Part shown: piece after piece, positions 11,909 to 21,582 of the stretch
How the letters are laid out: each line of letters begins with the position of its first letter
Position numbering within the stretch: position 1 is the first letter of the stretch
Origin: Ophioceras dolichostomum
Taxonomy: Eukaryota; Ascomycota; Sordariomycetes; Magnaporthales; Ophioceraceae
Length of the DNA stretch: 64,000 nt
Reading direction: 5' to 3'
Assembly: GCA_003049485.1 (NCBI GenBank)
Contig: PYST01000052.1
Span: 94,781-158,780 of the forward strand
Translations under genes and position numbers: made by a program
Notes under the pieces: generated by a model
What the model saw: the letters and a program-made list of their open reading frames with translations, nothing else
The model's database searches: none
What the model was told of the DNA's origin: nothing

Positions 11909-12897
11909 TTACTGAGCTTTTTGGGCTGGGATGTTGATGGTTGTAAAGTTCCAGGTTTTGCCGCCGTCAGGGGACGACATGGCCCCACCGGTACCGCCGT
12001 GCGCCCAGTTTCCCAATCGCTTGAAGCTCTCGTCAGCCTCGCTGAGCACGATGGAGATATCTTGCCAGCCTATCATTTATTATGTTAGATGGTTTCAAGT
12101 TTTTGTTGTGCCGTTCGGTGTTGCTTTGCAACGTACTGTGAGCTGGGTGCTCGGCACAGGAACCGGAAGCACACTCTATCGAAACGTAGAAAATATCGCC
12201 ACGTTGTCCCTTGCCTTCAAGGTGTTAGCTTCACGTGGCTCGTCCGCTGAGTCCCTCTGCTGGGGAGCGTACTGGTCGAGACGGTAGAAAGGAGTTTGCC
12301 GTCGATATAAACGTTTTGGTCCCAGAGTTGGGTTGATGAGTTTAACTTGTCTGTAGCGATTTCTCAGTATGTTTGTTTTTAAGTCAAAGTACCTAGCAAG
12401 CATGGCTTACAGGTCGTTTTAACTGTAGATCCGGGAGAAGCGGTTACGGGTTTGCCAACGGTGGGATTCGACCCTGAAAGTCCAAGAACAAATCAGTGCT
12501 GATTCAAAGAGTGACTGCTGATACTGGCATCGAGGCCAATCCTTACCAACGAGGGTATACGCAAAGTTGCACCAGTTCTTGCCCCGGTCGTTGCAGTACG
12601 AGCTGTGCAAAGAATGTCAGCTCTGAATCATGCCGTGCATCTTGAGCCGATTTACCCAGATGGGGAGTTCGACGTGACTCCTTGGAGGAACGAGGCTCGA
12701 TTCTCCATCATGATTGCACTCCAGATGGCTACGTCCCCAGACACAGGGCTTGGGAGTTTGGGGAGCGCGAGGGTCGCGCTAGCTTCGGTGATGTAGACGC
12801 TGCCTCTGGTATAGAGAGAGACAATGTCGGAGTTTGCTCGGGCCAGGCCGGCAAACGCGGCGAGGACGCTGCCAGCGGCTGCTTGACCTCCTTTCAT
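11909..12897 (-). CDS. Secreted protein of unknown function, six exons
   Basis: Exons read on the minus strand are 12897-12656, 12602-12547, 12473-12411, 12350-12273, 12214-12137 and 12069-11909, with introns of 53, 73, 60, 58 and 67 bp. All phases agree and the product is 225 residues. It starts with a signal peptide (MKGGQAAAGSVLAAFAGLARA). The mature protein reads SDIVSLYTRGSVYITEASAT, then GDVAIWSAIMM, GSYCNDRGKNWCNFAYTLVG, VKTTYKLNSSTQLWDQNVYI, IFYVSIECASGSCAEHPAHS, and ends in DGGKTWNFTTI. Four cysteines in two close pairs suggest disulfides. I recall a widespread fungal secreted family of similar layout (beta-rich, DG-x-x-V/L-STxS core), but it has no known activity. Because every exon is short, a simple open-frame search misses the gene. 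Confidence 0.82.
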
Positions 12898-13144
12898 GAT
12901 GCAGAAATGAGATGGAATTGTTGCTAAGACTCTCGGAAAGAACAAGTGGGAAATTGGAATGGCATAAATGTTTCCGCGCCTCTGCCCAAGGTCTGGCACT
13001 GACCATGTTGGCCCTCCCACCCTGACTCGGAGCCTTAGATTCCGCACAGATCGCGGGGGGCTTATCGGGAGAACGGGTGAATTGATTTGCCTCGCGAGCA
13101 GCTTCGTACCTAAGGTACGTATTACACCCGGGTCCAAATATGTT

Positions 13145-13726
13145 TTAACTAGCGTCCTTCTCGTTCGCCTCCATCTCGCACCTTTGTTCCTTGTCCTCCT
13201 GCTCCTTATCCGCCTCCCTTGTTCTCAACCATACAATACGGCTAAGATCTCCCTCGCTCAAATACCCCACCCCTCCTTGGAGCCAAACCTTTGACCGCTT
13301 GTCAAATGAGTCGAACATGGCGTCCAAGTCCTCTTGGGACACGTCGCGGTAATGCTCTGATTTGTCAGCCGCCTTTTCAATCATCTCCAGCGTCCCGAAC
13401 TCTTCGAGGCGCGCTCAGTCCCAGAATATATAGGCGCGCTCTCTCTGCCCTGAGTTTTGTCCTGACAGTACCCTCCAATGGGAACGGGGCCACTGCGCAA
13501 ACGCCACCCGCCAGCCCTGGAACGGGCCTTCGTCCGGGTCGTCACCTTCCATCCTCGCCGGAAATATGGCGGCCAGCTGTTCTTCGGTATACCCTGACAG
13601 CGGCAAGATGTGGTCTGCTGTATCGTCGTACATCCTGTAGCTGAGATCCTCATCAAGGTAGGGGGAGGTTCCGGCGCCGTAGAGTTCGGCATATTTTTCG
13701 GCCCCAAGAACCGACCGACAGGCCAT
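13145..13726 (-). pseudogene. Hypothetical protein split by one in-frame TGA
   Basis: From the ATG at 13726 a frame runs 103 codons to TGA at 13417-13415, then stays open in the same frame for 89 more codons to a stop at 13145. The first half reads SPYLDEDLSYRMYDDTADHI and ends QRERAYIFWD. After the stop it continues ARLEEFGTLEMIEKAADKSE and VSQEDLDAMFDSFDKRSKVW. Both halves are acidic/amphipathic with similar composition, so they look like one protein of about 192 residues with a nonsense change (CGA to TGA would suffice). I do not recognise the family. Alternatives are translation ending at 13415, a sequencing error, or an unseen intron, although no good GT..AG pair brackets the stop without removing the plausible 'YIFWD' region. 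Confidence 0.55.
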
Positions 13727-13789
13727 TGACGATCTCCCCTAGGTTCTAATTCGCTCGATGGAGGGAAAGACGAGGATCATCAAGTTCAG

Positions 13790-14284
13790 ATGACTTTCGA
13801 GCCCAAACACGCCAAGAAGGCAAGAATCAGAGAGGCTACAGAGACCACGGAAGGTCTATCTCTTCCAAACGATCCCTTTTTGGAGGAGTGGAGCTCGGCG
13901 GGGGATAACTGGCTTGGGCAGATCTCGTCCGATGTATCTCAACCCCGAGTCTACGACTCGCGGGTGACGAAGAACTCTCGAAGCTCCTCCGACGCACCAC
14001 CTGATACAACAACCGACGTCATTCTGGGCGTACATGTGACGCGCGGTGCGCCCTTGTTTGTTGCACCGAGCGACCCTGCTCAAACGGCAAAAAACCTGTC
14101 AAGTCAGGTCGCTCAGCGAAATTGCCATGACATCTCTCTGTGCTCTCTGTGCTCTCTGTGCTCTCTGTGCTCTCTGTGCTCTCTGTTGGGGGGTAGCACA
14201 TGTGTTTTGCATTTGTCAAACCGTCTGCTGACATGGGAACTTGGCGCTTACATTCCTCCGATTCCCCCACCAGAACATATCTAA
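13790..14284 (+). CDS. Doubtful ORF carrying a 9-bp tandem repeat
   Basis: A 164-codon frame, divergent from the split gene at 13726 with only 63 bp between the starts. The first 75 residues (MTFEPKHAKKARIREATETT onward) could be coding. The second half is translated minisatellite (repeated CSL) and then sequence without features. There is no domain or splice support. It may be a chance frame or a 5' fragment of a lost gene. Confidence 0.2.
   Translation: MTFEPKHAKKARIREATETTEGLSLPNDPFLEEWSSAGDNWLGQISSDVSQPRVYDSRVTKNSRSSSDAPPDTTTDVILGVHVTRGAPLFVAPSDPAQTAKNLSSQVAQRNCHDISLCSLCSLCSLCSLCSLLGGSTCVLHLSNRLLTWELGAYIPPIPPPEHI
14134..14187 (+). repeat. 9-bp minisatellite, six copies
   Basis: The unit CTCTCTGTG is repeated without gaps six times; the last copy ends TGTT. 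The 9-bp period preserves reading frame in all frames. Confidence 0.95.
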
Positions 14285-14521
14285 TCTCGCCGTCCAACCT
14301 GCCTAGCTACGATGGGAGGATGTCTTAGCTGCCTTGATGTCTGTTCGCATTCCTAGATGCCGCTGCGAGCTGATTACTATTCTCTCTGCATCGCTTGGCT
14401 TTCGCTCACCTCAGAGGAGCAGTCTGGTCCATTCCGGTTGGCCAGCAAAAACGAGCAAGACCTGCGAGCGGCTGACGCGTTCATCCACCCATCCATCTTC
14501 CATCCGTCAGAAACGCCCAGT

Positions 14522-15739
14522 ATGGCAAGCGAACTCGTATCTCACTACCTCACAGTCCCGCAATGGCTCGGCCTTAACTCCGGCGGCGACCGCATGCCAA
14601 GCCTACGACGACATAAGCGCGGCGTTGTCCCCGCCCTCATCCTGTCCATCGAGAACAACAACGATAGTAATCATAGGAACGAGCAAACCCCGTCCTCCTC
14701 CCGGGCAGCCACCACCCCACGCGGCGGACCGGCGAGATGTCCTTCGCCGGAGCCCATGCCCGGTGGAAGCCTGCTAGCACGCTGGGCGAGGGGCGACGCT
14801 ATCGAGGACGATGACGATGAAGAGGAAGAGATGGAAGGTGTAGAGGGGTTCTCGGCTGACGCAACGACGGTGGCTGTTCCTACTGCTGTCACTCGAAGGG
14901 GTGAGGGTGTACAAGGAGGGGTGTTGGAGATGTCGCTCGAGGGAGACCTTTGCGATAGGGGGACGCTGCTCACCGCCGCGGGGCAGACTGGGAGCCATCG
15001 ATGGGGTGTTAGGGGCCTGAATCGCACTGCGACGGTGCCGAGAACAGCAAGTAGCGGAGAGAGGGTCTTGCTGAGAAAACCTATGGCAGACGACTTGAAC
15101 GCGTTATACGCGACGCATTCGCATACGAGGGGCCATCGAAGGAGTGAAGAGATCAACGGCATGAACAACCCCAGACTCTTCTTCTTCGACGAACCATCTG
15201 AAATTGGGGGTCCCGAGTCACCGCCGTTGCGGACGAAGTTCAACAAGCCAACGGAGAAGAAAGAGGATGAAGACGAGGACGAGGATGAGCCTCCGCCATT
15301 ATCGCCCTCCATAGCCGCTGCTATCATCCTGAGTGAGGCTGGGACCGACTATCTGTCGTCACAAGAAGTTCGAGCAGATAGACGCGGGCAAGGGCAAGGG
15401 CAAGGGCTACGGCATGAGCAAGAGCAAGAGCAGCAGGAAACAGCGAGAGGAGGAGGCGGCTACGATGAGCCGATGACGTTGGCAGAGGAGGCAGACATCG
15501 GCGACTCTGTCCCTGCCACTGCCACTGTCGCTACCCGCCCCTATCTTCGTCCCCGTCACAGGGCACTGAGTTTTCCCTCAGCAGTGGGGGCCGTCCCGCC
15601 GCTGAGGACAGGGAGCTCCCTGGTGAGTCCCACGAAGGGAATTCTTCGAGGAGGCCATACCAGGACGCCATCGAGGAAAGCGTCGCGGCGGGTCTCGTTC
15701 AAGGCTTTGCAGGAGCTGGAGGAGATAATCTGGTATTAG
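14522..15739 (+). CDS. Disordered hypothetical protein with a C-terminal RVxF motif
   Basis: A single-exon frame of 405 codons from the ATG at 14522 (context AGTATGGCA). The frame extends upstream to 14357, but the added part lacks features and I treat it as leader. The protein is largely low-complexity: an acidic run (EDDDDEEEEME), a DEDEDEDE stretch near the middle, QGQGQG and EQEQEQQ repeats, and many Ser/Pro/Arg residues. The ordered pieces are the N-terminal SHYLTVPQWLGL and the C-terminus, where SRKASRRVSFKALQELEEI occurs at about residues 384-402. RVSF at about 390-393, preceded by basic residues, matches the RVxF docking motif for type-1 protein phosphatase. The function is unknown; a phosphatase-binding regulatory role is only a hypothesis. 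Confidence 0.7.
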   Translation: MASELVSHYLTVPQWLGLNSGGDRMPSLRRHKRGVVPALILSIENNNDSNHRNEQTPSSSRAATTPRGGPARCPSPEPMPGGSLLARWARGDAIEDDDDEEEEMEGVEGFSADATTVAVPTAVTRRGEGVQGGVLEMSLEGDLCDRGTLLTAAGQTGSHRWGVRGLNRTATVPRTASSGERVLLRKPMADDLNALYATHSHTRGHRRSEEINGMNNPRLFFFDEPSEIGGPESPPLRTKFNKPTEKKEDEDEDEDEPPPLSPSIAAAIILSEAGTDYLSSQEVRADRRGQGQGQGLRHEQEQEQQETARGGGGYDEPMTLAEEADIGDSVPATATVATRPYLRPRHRALSFPSAVGAVPPLRTGSSLVSPTKGILRGGHTRTPSRKASRRVSFKALQELEEIIWY

Positions 15740-16864
15740 TAGTGGTAGAAAGAGACTGTTTATTCCTTGCAACGGAGGCGGTTTATATCCGAGTTGTTTA
15801 GCACTCGTGCCCAGGTACCTAATCTACCTACCTAGCTGCAATAACTTTACATTTCAACTCTCTCTACGTCAACCCTCTTGTCTATTCAAGTCTCGACAAA
15901 CTGATACGACTCTGTAAGTAGGCTTTCACATCGTGTGTTTTAAAAATTACAAAACACGACCGTCTGTGGTGCTCATACGTTTATCCGAGGGGCCTGATGT
16001 GAGCAACGTTGGTATCTCCGCAAGTGAGCAAAGGAGCCAGGCTGCTTCCAAACGATAAGCAGGACGACGATGGACAACATGCCATTTCCAGTATCAACTA
16101 GCCACATCACAGAGCTATGCGTCTCTAGCCCCTCAGGCCTCGGCTTCGCCCTGTGGCGTTTTGGAAGCACGTGATACGGGGCGAGCACCTGGTTGCTTAG
16201 TCAACGCGCGTAATTCTCTTTGTAGATTAAATACGGAGGTGACCCCTCTCTTTAGGAGAGCATCACTCTTTACAATACAACGCTCTATTTTTCCTTTGTA
16301 CGTAGGGCGAGAACGTCACACCCTGTCCTGTCGAGAGGAGGAACATAGAGAAATAAGAGGATCACTGTAGGGTCCAAAGTTATTAGAAAGCGGAATGAAA
16401 TGGTTATGATGTTTTCCGAATCTAGAAGTGGAAAATCCGTGTTTATCAGAATCCGGACTGTTATTTTTTTCTATTTCTAAGCCTCTTTCTGATAATAATA
16501 ATCCGGGGCTACGTCGGTTGTGGGATGACAGTTCCGGTGACAGATACCCCACCCCCGCAAGCCGCAACGGAAAGGGGGCAGTGCAGTTAAGGTTGCATGC
16601 ATGAGGCTGAAGAGCTTTTAGCCCCTCATCATGCTCCTCCTACCCCTTATAATGAGCATCGGCTGCCTACTCTCGTTGACCCCTCCAAGCCCACCGAATC
16701 TCCAGTCCTACTACATATCTCGAGCATCTGCGTTACCGGCTACACAAGTCCGAGTTCGTTCCCCCCGGCCAGGCACCATTTTGGGGTCTTTCCGCTTGCT
16801 GCTAACGCAGAGTCGTGCCCCTCCCTCCACCGCCAGCGATCGTGAACCACCGCCGCCACCCAGC
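15740..16864. other. Intergenic containing a diverged solo LTR
   Basis: About 1.1 kb. It has a CCTACCTAG cluster at about 15813-15836 and the LTR-like element at 16152-16320. The final 230 bases are CT-rich leader of the HET gene. An upstream in-frame ATG at 16631 would add 78 residues without conserved features. Confidence 0.6.
16152..16320 (+). repeat. Diverged solo LTR-like element (copy 1)
   Basis: This 169-bp segment starts TGTGGCG and ends GTCACA. It shares ordered blocks with the element at 25699-25874: GCACGTGAT, GCTTAGTCA, CTTTGTA, ATTAAATA, AGGTG, AGGAG, ACAACGCTCT, TTTGTACGT and CGTCACA. The flanks (CGCCC and CCCTG) do not form a target duplication, so this copy is old or rearranged. 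ATTAAATA may be the LTR's TATA-like element. Confidence 0.7.
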
Positions 16865-19800
16865 ATGCCGCCCCCGCGAAAGCAAATAACAACCTCCCAA
16901 ATGCGCCGACAGATCGTCCGCGACTGCCGCATAATCGACCACCGCGGCCTCATCCGCCAGCCGGCCCTAGGAGGGGTGCCGCCGCCGCTACCACCACCGA
17001 GCTTGTGGCTGAGCGTCCTCGACGCGGAGGGCCGCACCGCCGTGCTCGCCGCGATCGGCTGGGGCCTGTTCGGGTACACGGGCGTCAGCTGGATGGTGTG
17101 GTTTATCCTACTGTCGTGCGTCGCGCAGTACGCGAAGCTGGAGTGGCTGGACGGGCCGTACGACGCGCGGGCGACGACTGAGTTCTTCGTCTGGCTGCGG
17201 CCGAAGGTGCTGTGGGTGTTCACGGCGCTGTCGATGAGGCTTCTGAACTGGGCGGTTCCGACCGTATGGAGCGTGGTGACGAGGGAGATCACAGGCTCGT
17301 GGTATAGGGCTGCGGGGGTGGTCACTGTGCTGTGTGTTGTTGGTGGCCCTTTGCTGATGTCGCCGAGGAGCCGGACCGCCTTGCGCTCTGTGCTGGCCAT
17401 TGTTGGTAAGTGTCCGTCAAGCGCACTACGTATCCCGTCCCGTTTCTTCGACTAGGATGACTGCCAGGAGTTTCGCTAGAGTGTTGGTAGTAGCGTGGCT
17501 AACTGCTGCTGCTCCCACAGTGAAGCCGGTGGCCGTGGTCCTCGGGCGATTCATATCGTCACTCTTCTCCGGGGCAACCTGGATATCCGTATTGATCTCC
17601 CTCGCAGGCATCGAGCAAGGTATACGAGCCTGCTGGAATTCCGCACCATTCACTTGGCTGAAGCGCCTGCTCACAGCGGTCTCTGCCGTGGTGTTTGGGC
17701 AGCGGCAGTCGTGGGTATACAAGCCTTTAGCGGGGGACCGACACATCAGGCTCATCCGACTCCATCGATGGATTCCGTTCCAAGGAGTCAGGGCCTCGAT
17801 CATCCACGTGGACCTGGACAACGCGCCATCATACGAAGCCATTTCGTACCACTGGGGCACTTCCAGGGAAAGATGCCATGTCATCGTCAATGGCCGCGCA
17901 CTCGAAGTATTCCAACCGACATACGAGACAATGCGAAACCTCTCCTCGCCCTGGCGGACGCGGCTCATCTGGATCGACGCGGTATGCATCAACCAAAATC
18001 CCGCACCCGGCGATGGCGAGAAGGGCCGCCAGGTGATGATGATGCGCGACATCTACGGCAAGGCGATGCGTGTGACCGTCTGTCTCGGGACATCCTTCCT
18101 CGCCCCGTTCGCCAACTCGCTGATCCACGACCTCATCCGCCGCCAGGCAGCCGGCATGTCCAGCCGCGAGCTATACGCTGAGGTCGGCAGCACAACAGAA
18201 TCGTTCTCGATCCGCTGGCAGGCCCTGGTGCAGCTCTTCAACTCGGCCTGGTTCTCGCGCGTGTGGATCGTGCAGGAGGTGGCGATGGCGGCGGAGATCG
18301 GCGTCTGGTACGGGGGTAGGACGTACAGATGGGAGTCCCTGATAGCCGTCGCCGACATCCTCGGCGAGCACGAGATGGCAGCCTTCCTGCAGAACACGGT
18401 GGATGGGCGGCGAGCGGTCGGGGGTCTGGGGAACATGAAGATGATGCAGAGCATGCGCACCACCATGGCCTTCGTCAAGGCCTACCGCTCGCACTCCCTC
18501 CTGTCGGCGTTGATGGCCATCCCAAAGCTGATGAAGCAGGGGGGAAACCCGCTCTCGACACCGTTGAGGGAATTCGCAAACCCGACGCCCCTTGTATATC
18601 TACTGGAGCTCTGTCAGCAGTACAACGCCACGGACCAAAGGGACAAGGTGTTTGCTCTCCTGGGTCTAATGGGTGACGAGCCACCAGCAAGCCTCCGACC
18701 AGATTACAGCAGTGCGGTGACCACCGTCTCCGTGTTCATCGAGGCTGCAAAGTACATCCTGTCAACGGATGATCCGCTCTCGATCTTGCAGAGGGCGGGG
18801 GTGGGTGTCGCAGGGCGTCTCGAAGGCATTCCCTCGTGGATACCGGACTGGATCTCGAATCATACGCCCCACTGCTCTGCTCTCTCATCCTCGACCTGGA
18901 GAGATCATCCGTGCAACTACAAAGCCGGGGGAGACTCCACTCCGGGGCTGGAATTAGATGCGGACGAGAAGATCGGTACGACTGGGGACTCGGATGGCTC
19001 GAACAACAACAGACTTACCCTCACCTGCATGCGTCCGCGCGACTCGATAGCGGGTTTAAAGCCGGTCACGATCGGCCCCGGGTCCGACGATGGCTTCGTC
19101 GTCGACGAGACCCATGCATTCGTCTTCCATCCGAGAGAAGGCCTAGAGACGTACACCTTGTACACCGAAGCGCTCGCCATGGCAAGGGAGCACGCCCCGG
19201 ACCCATATCCATTCGCACCTGTCATCGCATCCACCGAGAAGGGGGAGGAGGGGGAGGAAACTCTTCGTCCTCGCGCCACTGCGGGCGCACACGAGGAACC
19301 GCAACCCCGTTGGAGAGAGCAGCCCCTGCAGGAGGCGTTCTGGCGCACCCTCGTTGGAGACACGAGCGCTGTGGAACGCCCAGCACCAGCAGCGTTCGCC
19401 ACAGACTATGAAAGCTGGGTGTCGTATAACACGAGGGCCGCCCATATCTGTCGACTCGCGCAGACGGGAGTGCATGTGGAAGACGGCGGAAGCGGCGGTG
19501 GCAACGGGGGGAGGAGTGGAACGAAGACCGTCAGGCTTCCCGTGGAGGTGGTGGACGACTCGTTCTGGGACGCTCAAGACGGCATGATGGCTTTTGCCAA
19601 CGCGATGGCGCGCTGCTCTACTGGTCGGAAGCTGTGCGTCACAGCCCGTGGGTTTCTCGGTTGCGTGCCTGAGTTGAGTCGGCCCGGGGACGAAGTCGTG
19701 ATCGTGCTGGGCGCGCCGACGCCGTTCGTCGTTCGGCAGGTGGTGACGGTGCCACCAGGAGGGGGAGGGGGAGATGTTGGCGGCGCTGAAAGAAGACTTC

Positions 19801-19895
19801 TGTATGAGCTGGTCGGGCCTGCGTACTTCCACGGGATGATGGATGGCGAAATGTTGTCAGAGGGCAGAGAGCTAGAGAAGCTCACCTTTGTGTAG
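16865..19895 (+). CDS. HET-domain protein with N-terminal membrane segments
   Basis: Two exons, 16865-17405 and 17521-19895 (donor GTAAGT, acceptor CCCACAG preceded by the branch sequence GCTAACTGC; phases 1 and 2 agree), give 971 residues. The first about 200 residues contain several hydrophobic stretches (VSWMVWFILLSCVAQYA; AAGVVTVLCVVGGPLLM; FISSLFSGATWISVLISLAG), so the protein is probably membrane-anchored. The HET domain spans roughly residues 280-430 with its hallmarks: SYEAISYHWG, WIDAVCINQ, YGKAMRVTVCLG and FSRVWIVQEVAMA. The following region (QYNATDQRDKVFALLGLM) is the usual HET C-flank. HET domains trigger a cell-death response in vegetative incompatibility or, more broadly, fungal defence. 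Acceptors at 17466 or 17446 would give wrong phase. Confidence 0.88.
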
Positions 19896-21582
19896 AGTGG
19901 CGTTATGAGCCAGAGGACTGTCGTTGCTGATGCTCGCAGCATGGGCCAAATCAGTAACTACGGGGGAGGAATAGGCGCCGATCGAGTTGGCTGAGAGCGA
20001 GAAGGTTTGGCCCACGCCGGACGGCTTTCTTGTCCCACTCTAAGAAGAGTTAGACGAGAATAGTTACAGAGTAATGGATAGCAAAATGGAGGCGCCCGCC
20101 GTTATGACCAACGAACTCCTTCCGATTCCTCCCATCCTCTGCTAGATATCCACGCATTGGTGGTTGTTGGGATATCAGATATCAGCCTTCTCATTGCTTA
20201 GATCAGCGTTATCGCTGCTGTACCGGATCTGCGAAGTCGGATGGAAGGTGCGAGGATCTGTCTGCTTGCCAGTTCAGTTGATCTTTCAGCATTACGGAAA
20301 TTTCAGGCAGCAGCCTGCCCTACCGATCCAATGCATGTTGGTCTCTGAACCACCCAGCGTGCCGAGGCCACAGTTACGCATCTTAGCCACCACCCATGCA
20401 CAGCTCCGCTCAAGCAGATCTCGAAGCCGACAACCGTTGTCGACGAGACGGCCGCCACCAACGACAAAAGAGCACCTCCACGGTTATGGAGCCTAGCCCG
20501 GTCACTGTATATGCGCCTGGCCGGACCTGCGGTCGGAGACGTCGAGCTGACGCAAACAGGAATAGTAGTAAGTGCCAACCTGAACCTCACTTCTCAAACT
20601 ATTGCTGTCGGCTACTGGTGGAGCCCACATTCACTATCACGTTGGTTTGGCCTTGGCTGTTCAGAAGAAAACGGCGAAGACGTTAATAACGACGTCGGTG
20701 CAGGGACTTTGTTCTTCATTGGGCGTGGCGGGGAACCGGGACTGTCGCCAGTTTGCTATCTGGAAATGTGCACCATTCTTAGGTAGGTACCAATTTTTCT
20801 CCTCGTTTTGCTTGGTCTGCCGCTTTGCCCTACTCTCCCTGCCATTTCCTCTTGCCGCTATCCTCACTCCAAGTTTTTCTAGTACCACCCGAAACCTCGA
20901 GCGAAACAACGAATAGCGCCCGCCGAGCCACCGATCCCAACGAAGCCGAGCATTCCCCAACTTGCAGCGCCGCCCACGAGAGCGATCCGTTCCGTCCTGG
21001 ACTAGTCAGTCAAGAACGAACCAAAATCTAGAAGGGGTCGCCGACGTGGGGGCGATGTTACGAAAGATTCGACAGTGTCGGTGACGTCGAGTGTATCACA
21101 AAGAATATTCTCCGATGCTGGTCTGCGGAGCTATCCCCAAACGAGAGGCCCGTGGAACCGCAAAGGCGGGACAAGCCAACTTGCCCAGCCGGAGCACCGC
21201 AAACTCGGCGTAGACATTGCCCGAGATCAGGGGACATTGTCCGGTTTCTAGTGACAAAAAAATCCGTCAGCTCATTTGCAAATAGTAGGTGAGCAACTCT
21301 CATCCGATTTACCCCTCGATTCTCCGCTCCTTGGTCAAGCAACCCTCTCCGGACTAGCCCCTTCCGTGCTGTCCAAGAGGAATTCCCCTTGCAGATTCCC
21401 CCTCACTGACTTGCAGTGTGGATCCGGCCTGAACAGCCCTCTATATAGCGGTGTATTTCAGCGAAGTGCCGACCCGATACCACGGAGTCGAGATCGTGGT
21501 CTAGATGACCGGGCCCGGTGCTCTCCAACTTCGACCTCCAGATAGCCCTCCTCCGGCTTGGTTTTGTCCGAATCACTATACG
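19896..21582. other. Intergenic; one weak coding-like frame at about 20356-20786
   Basis: About 1.7 kb. A plus-strand frame stays open for about 144 codons (about 20356-20786; first ATG 20511) with a donor-like GTAAGT at 20570-20575 inside it. The translation (LKQISKPTTVVDETAATNDK ... GPAVGDVELTQTG) looks weakly protein-like but matches nothing I know. A leader for the alpha-galactosidase occupies the last about 150 bases. Confidence 0.4.

Noticed and set aside
14134..14187. Regular short repeat considered as a CRISPR-like array
   Set aside because: The 9-bp units are contiguous without spacers; this is a minisatellite in a eukaryotic genome.
16631..16864. Upstream start for the HET protein (78 extra residues)
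   Set aside because: Low-complexity Pro/Ser sequence without conserved features; the ATG at 16865 is preferred.
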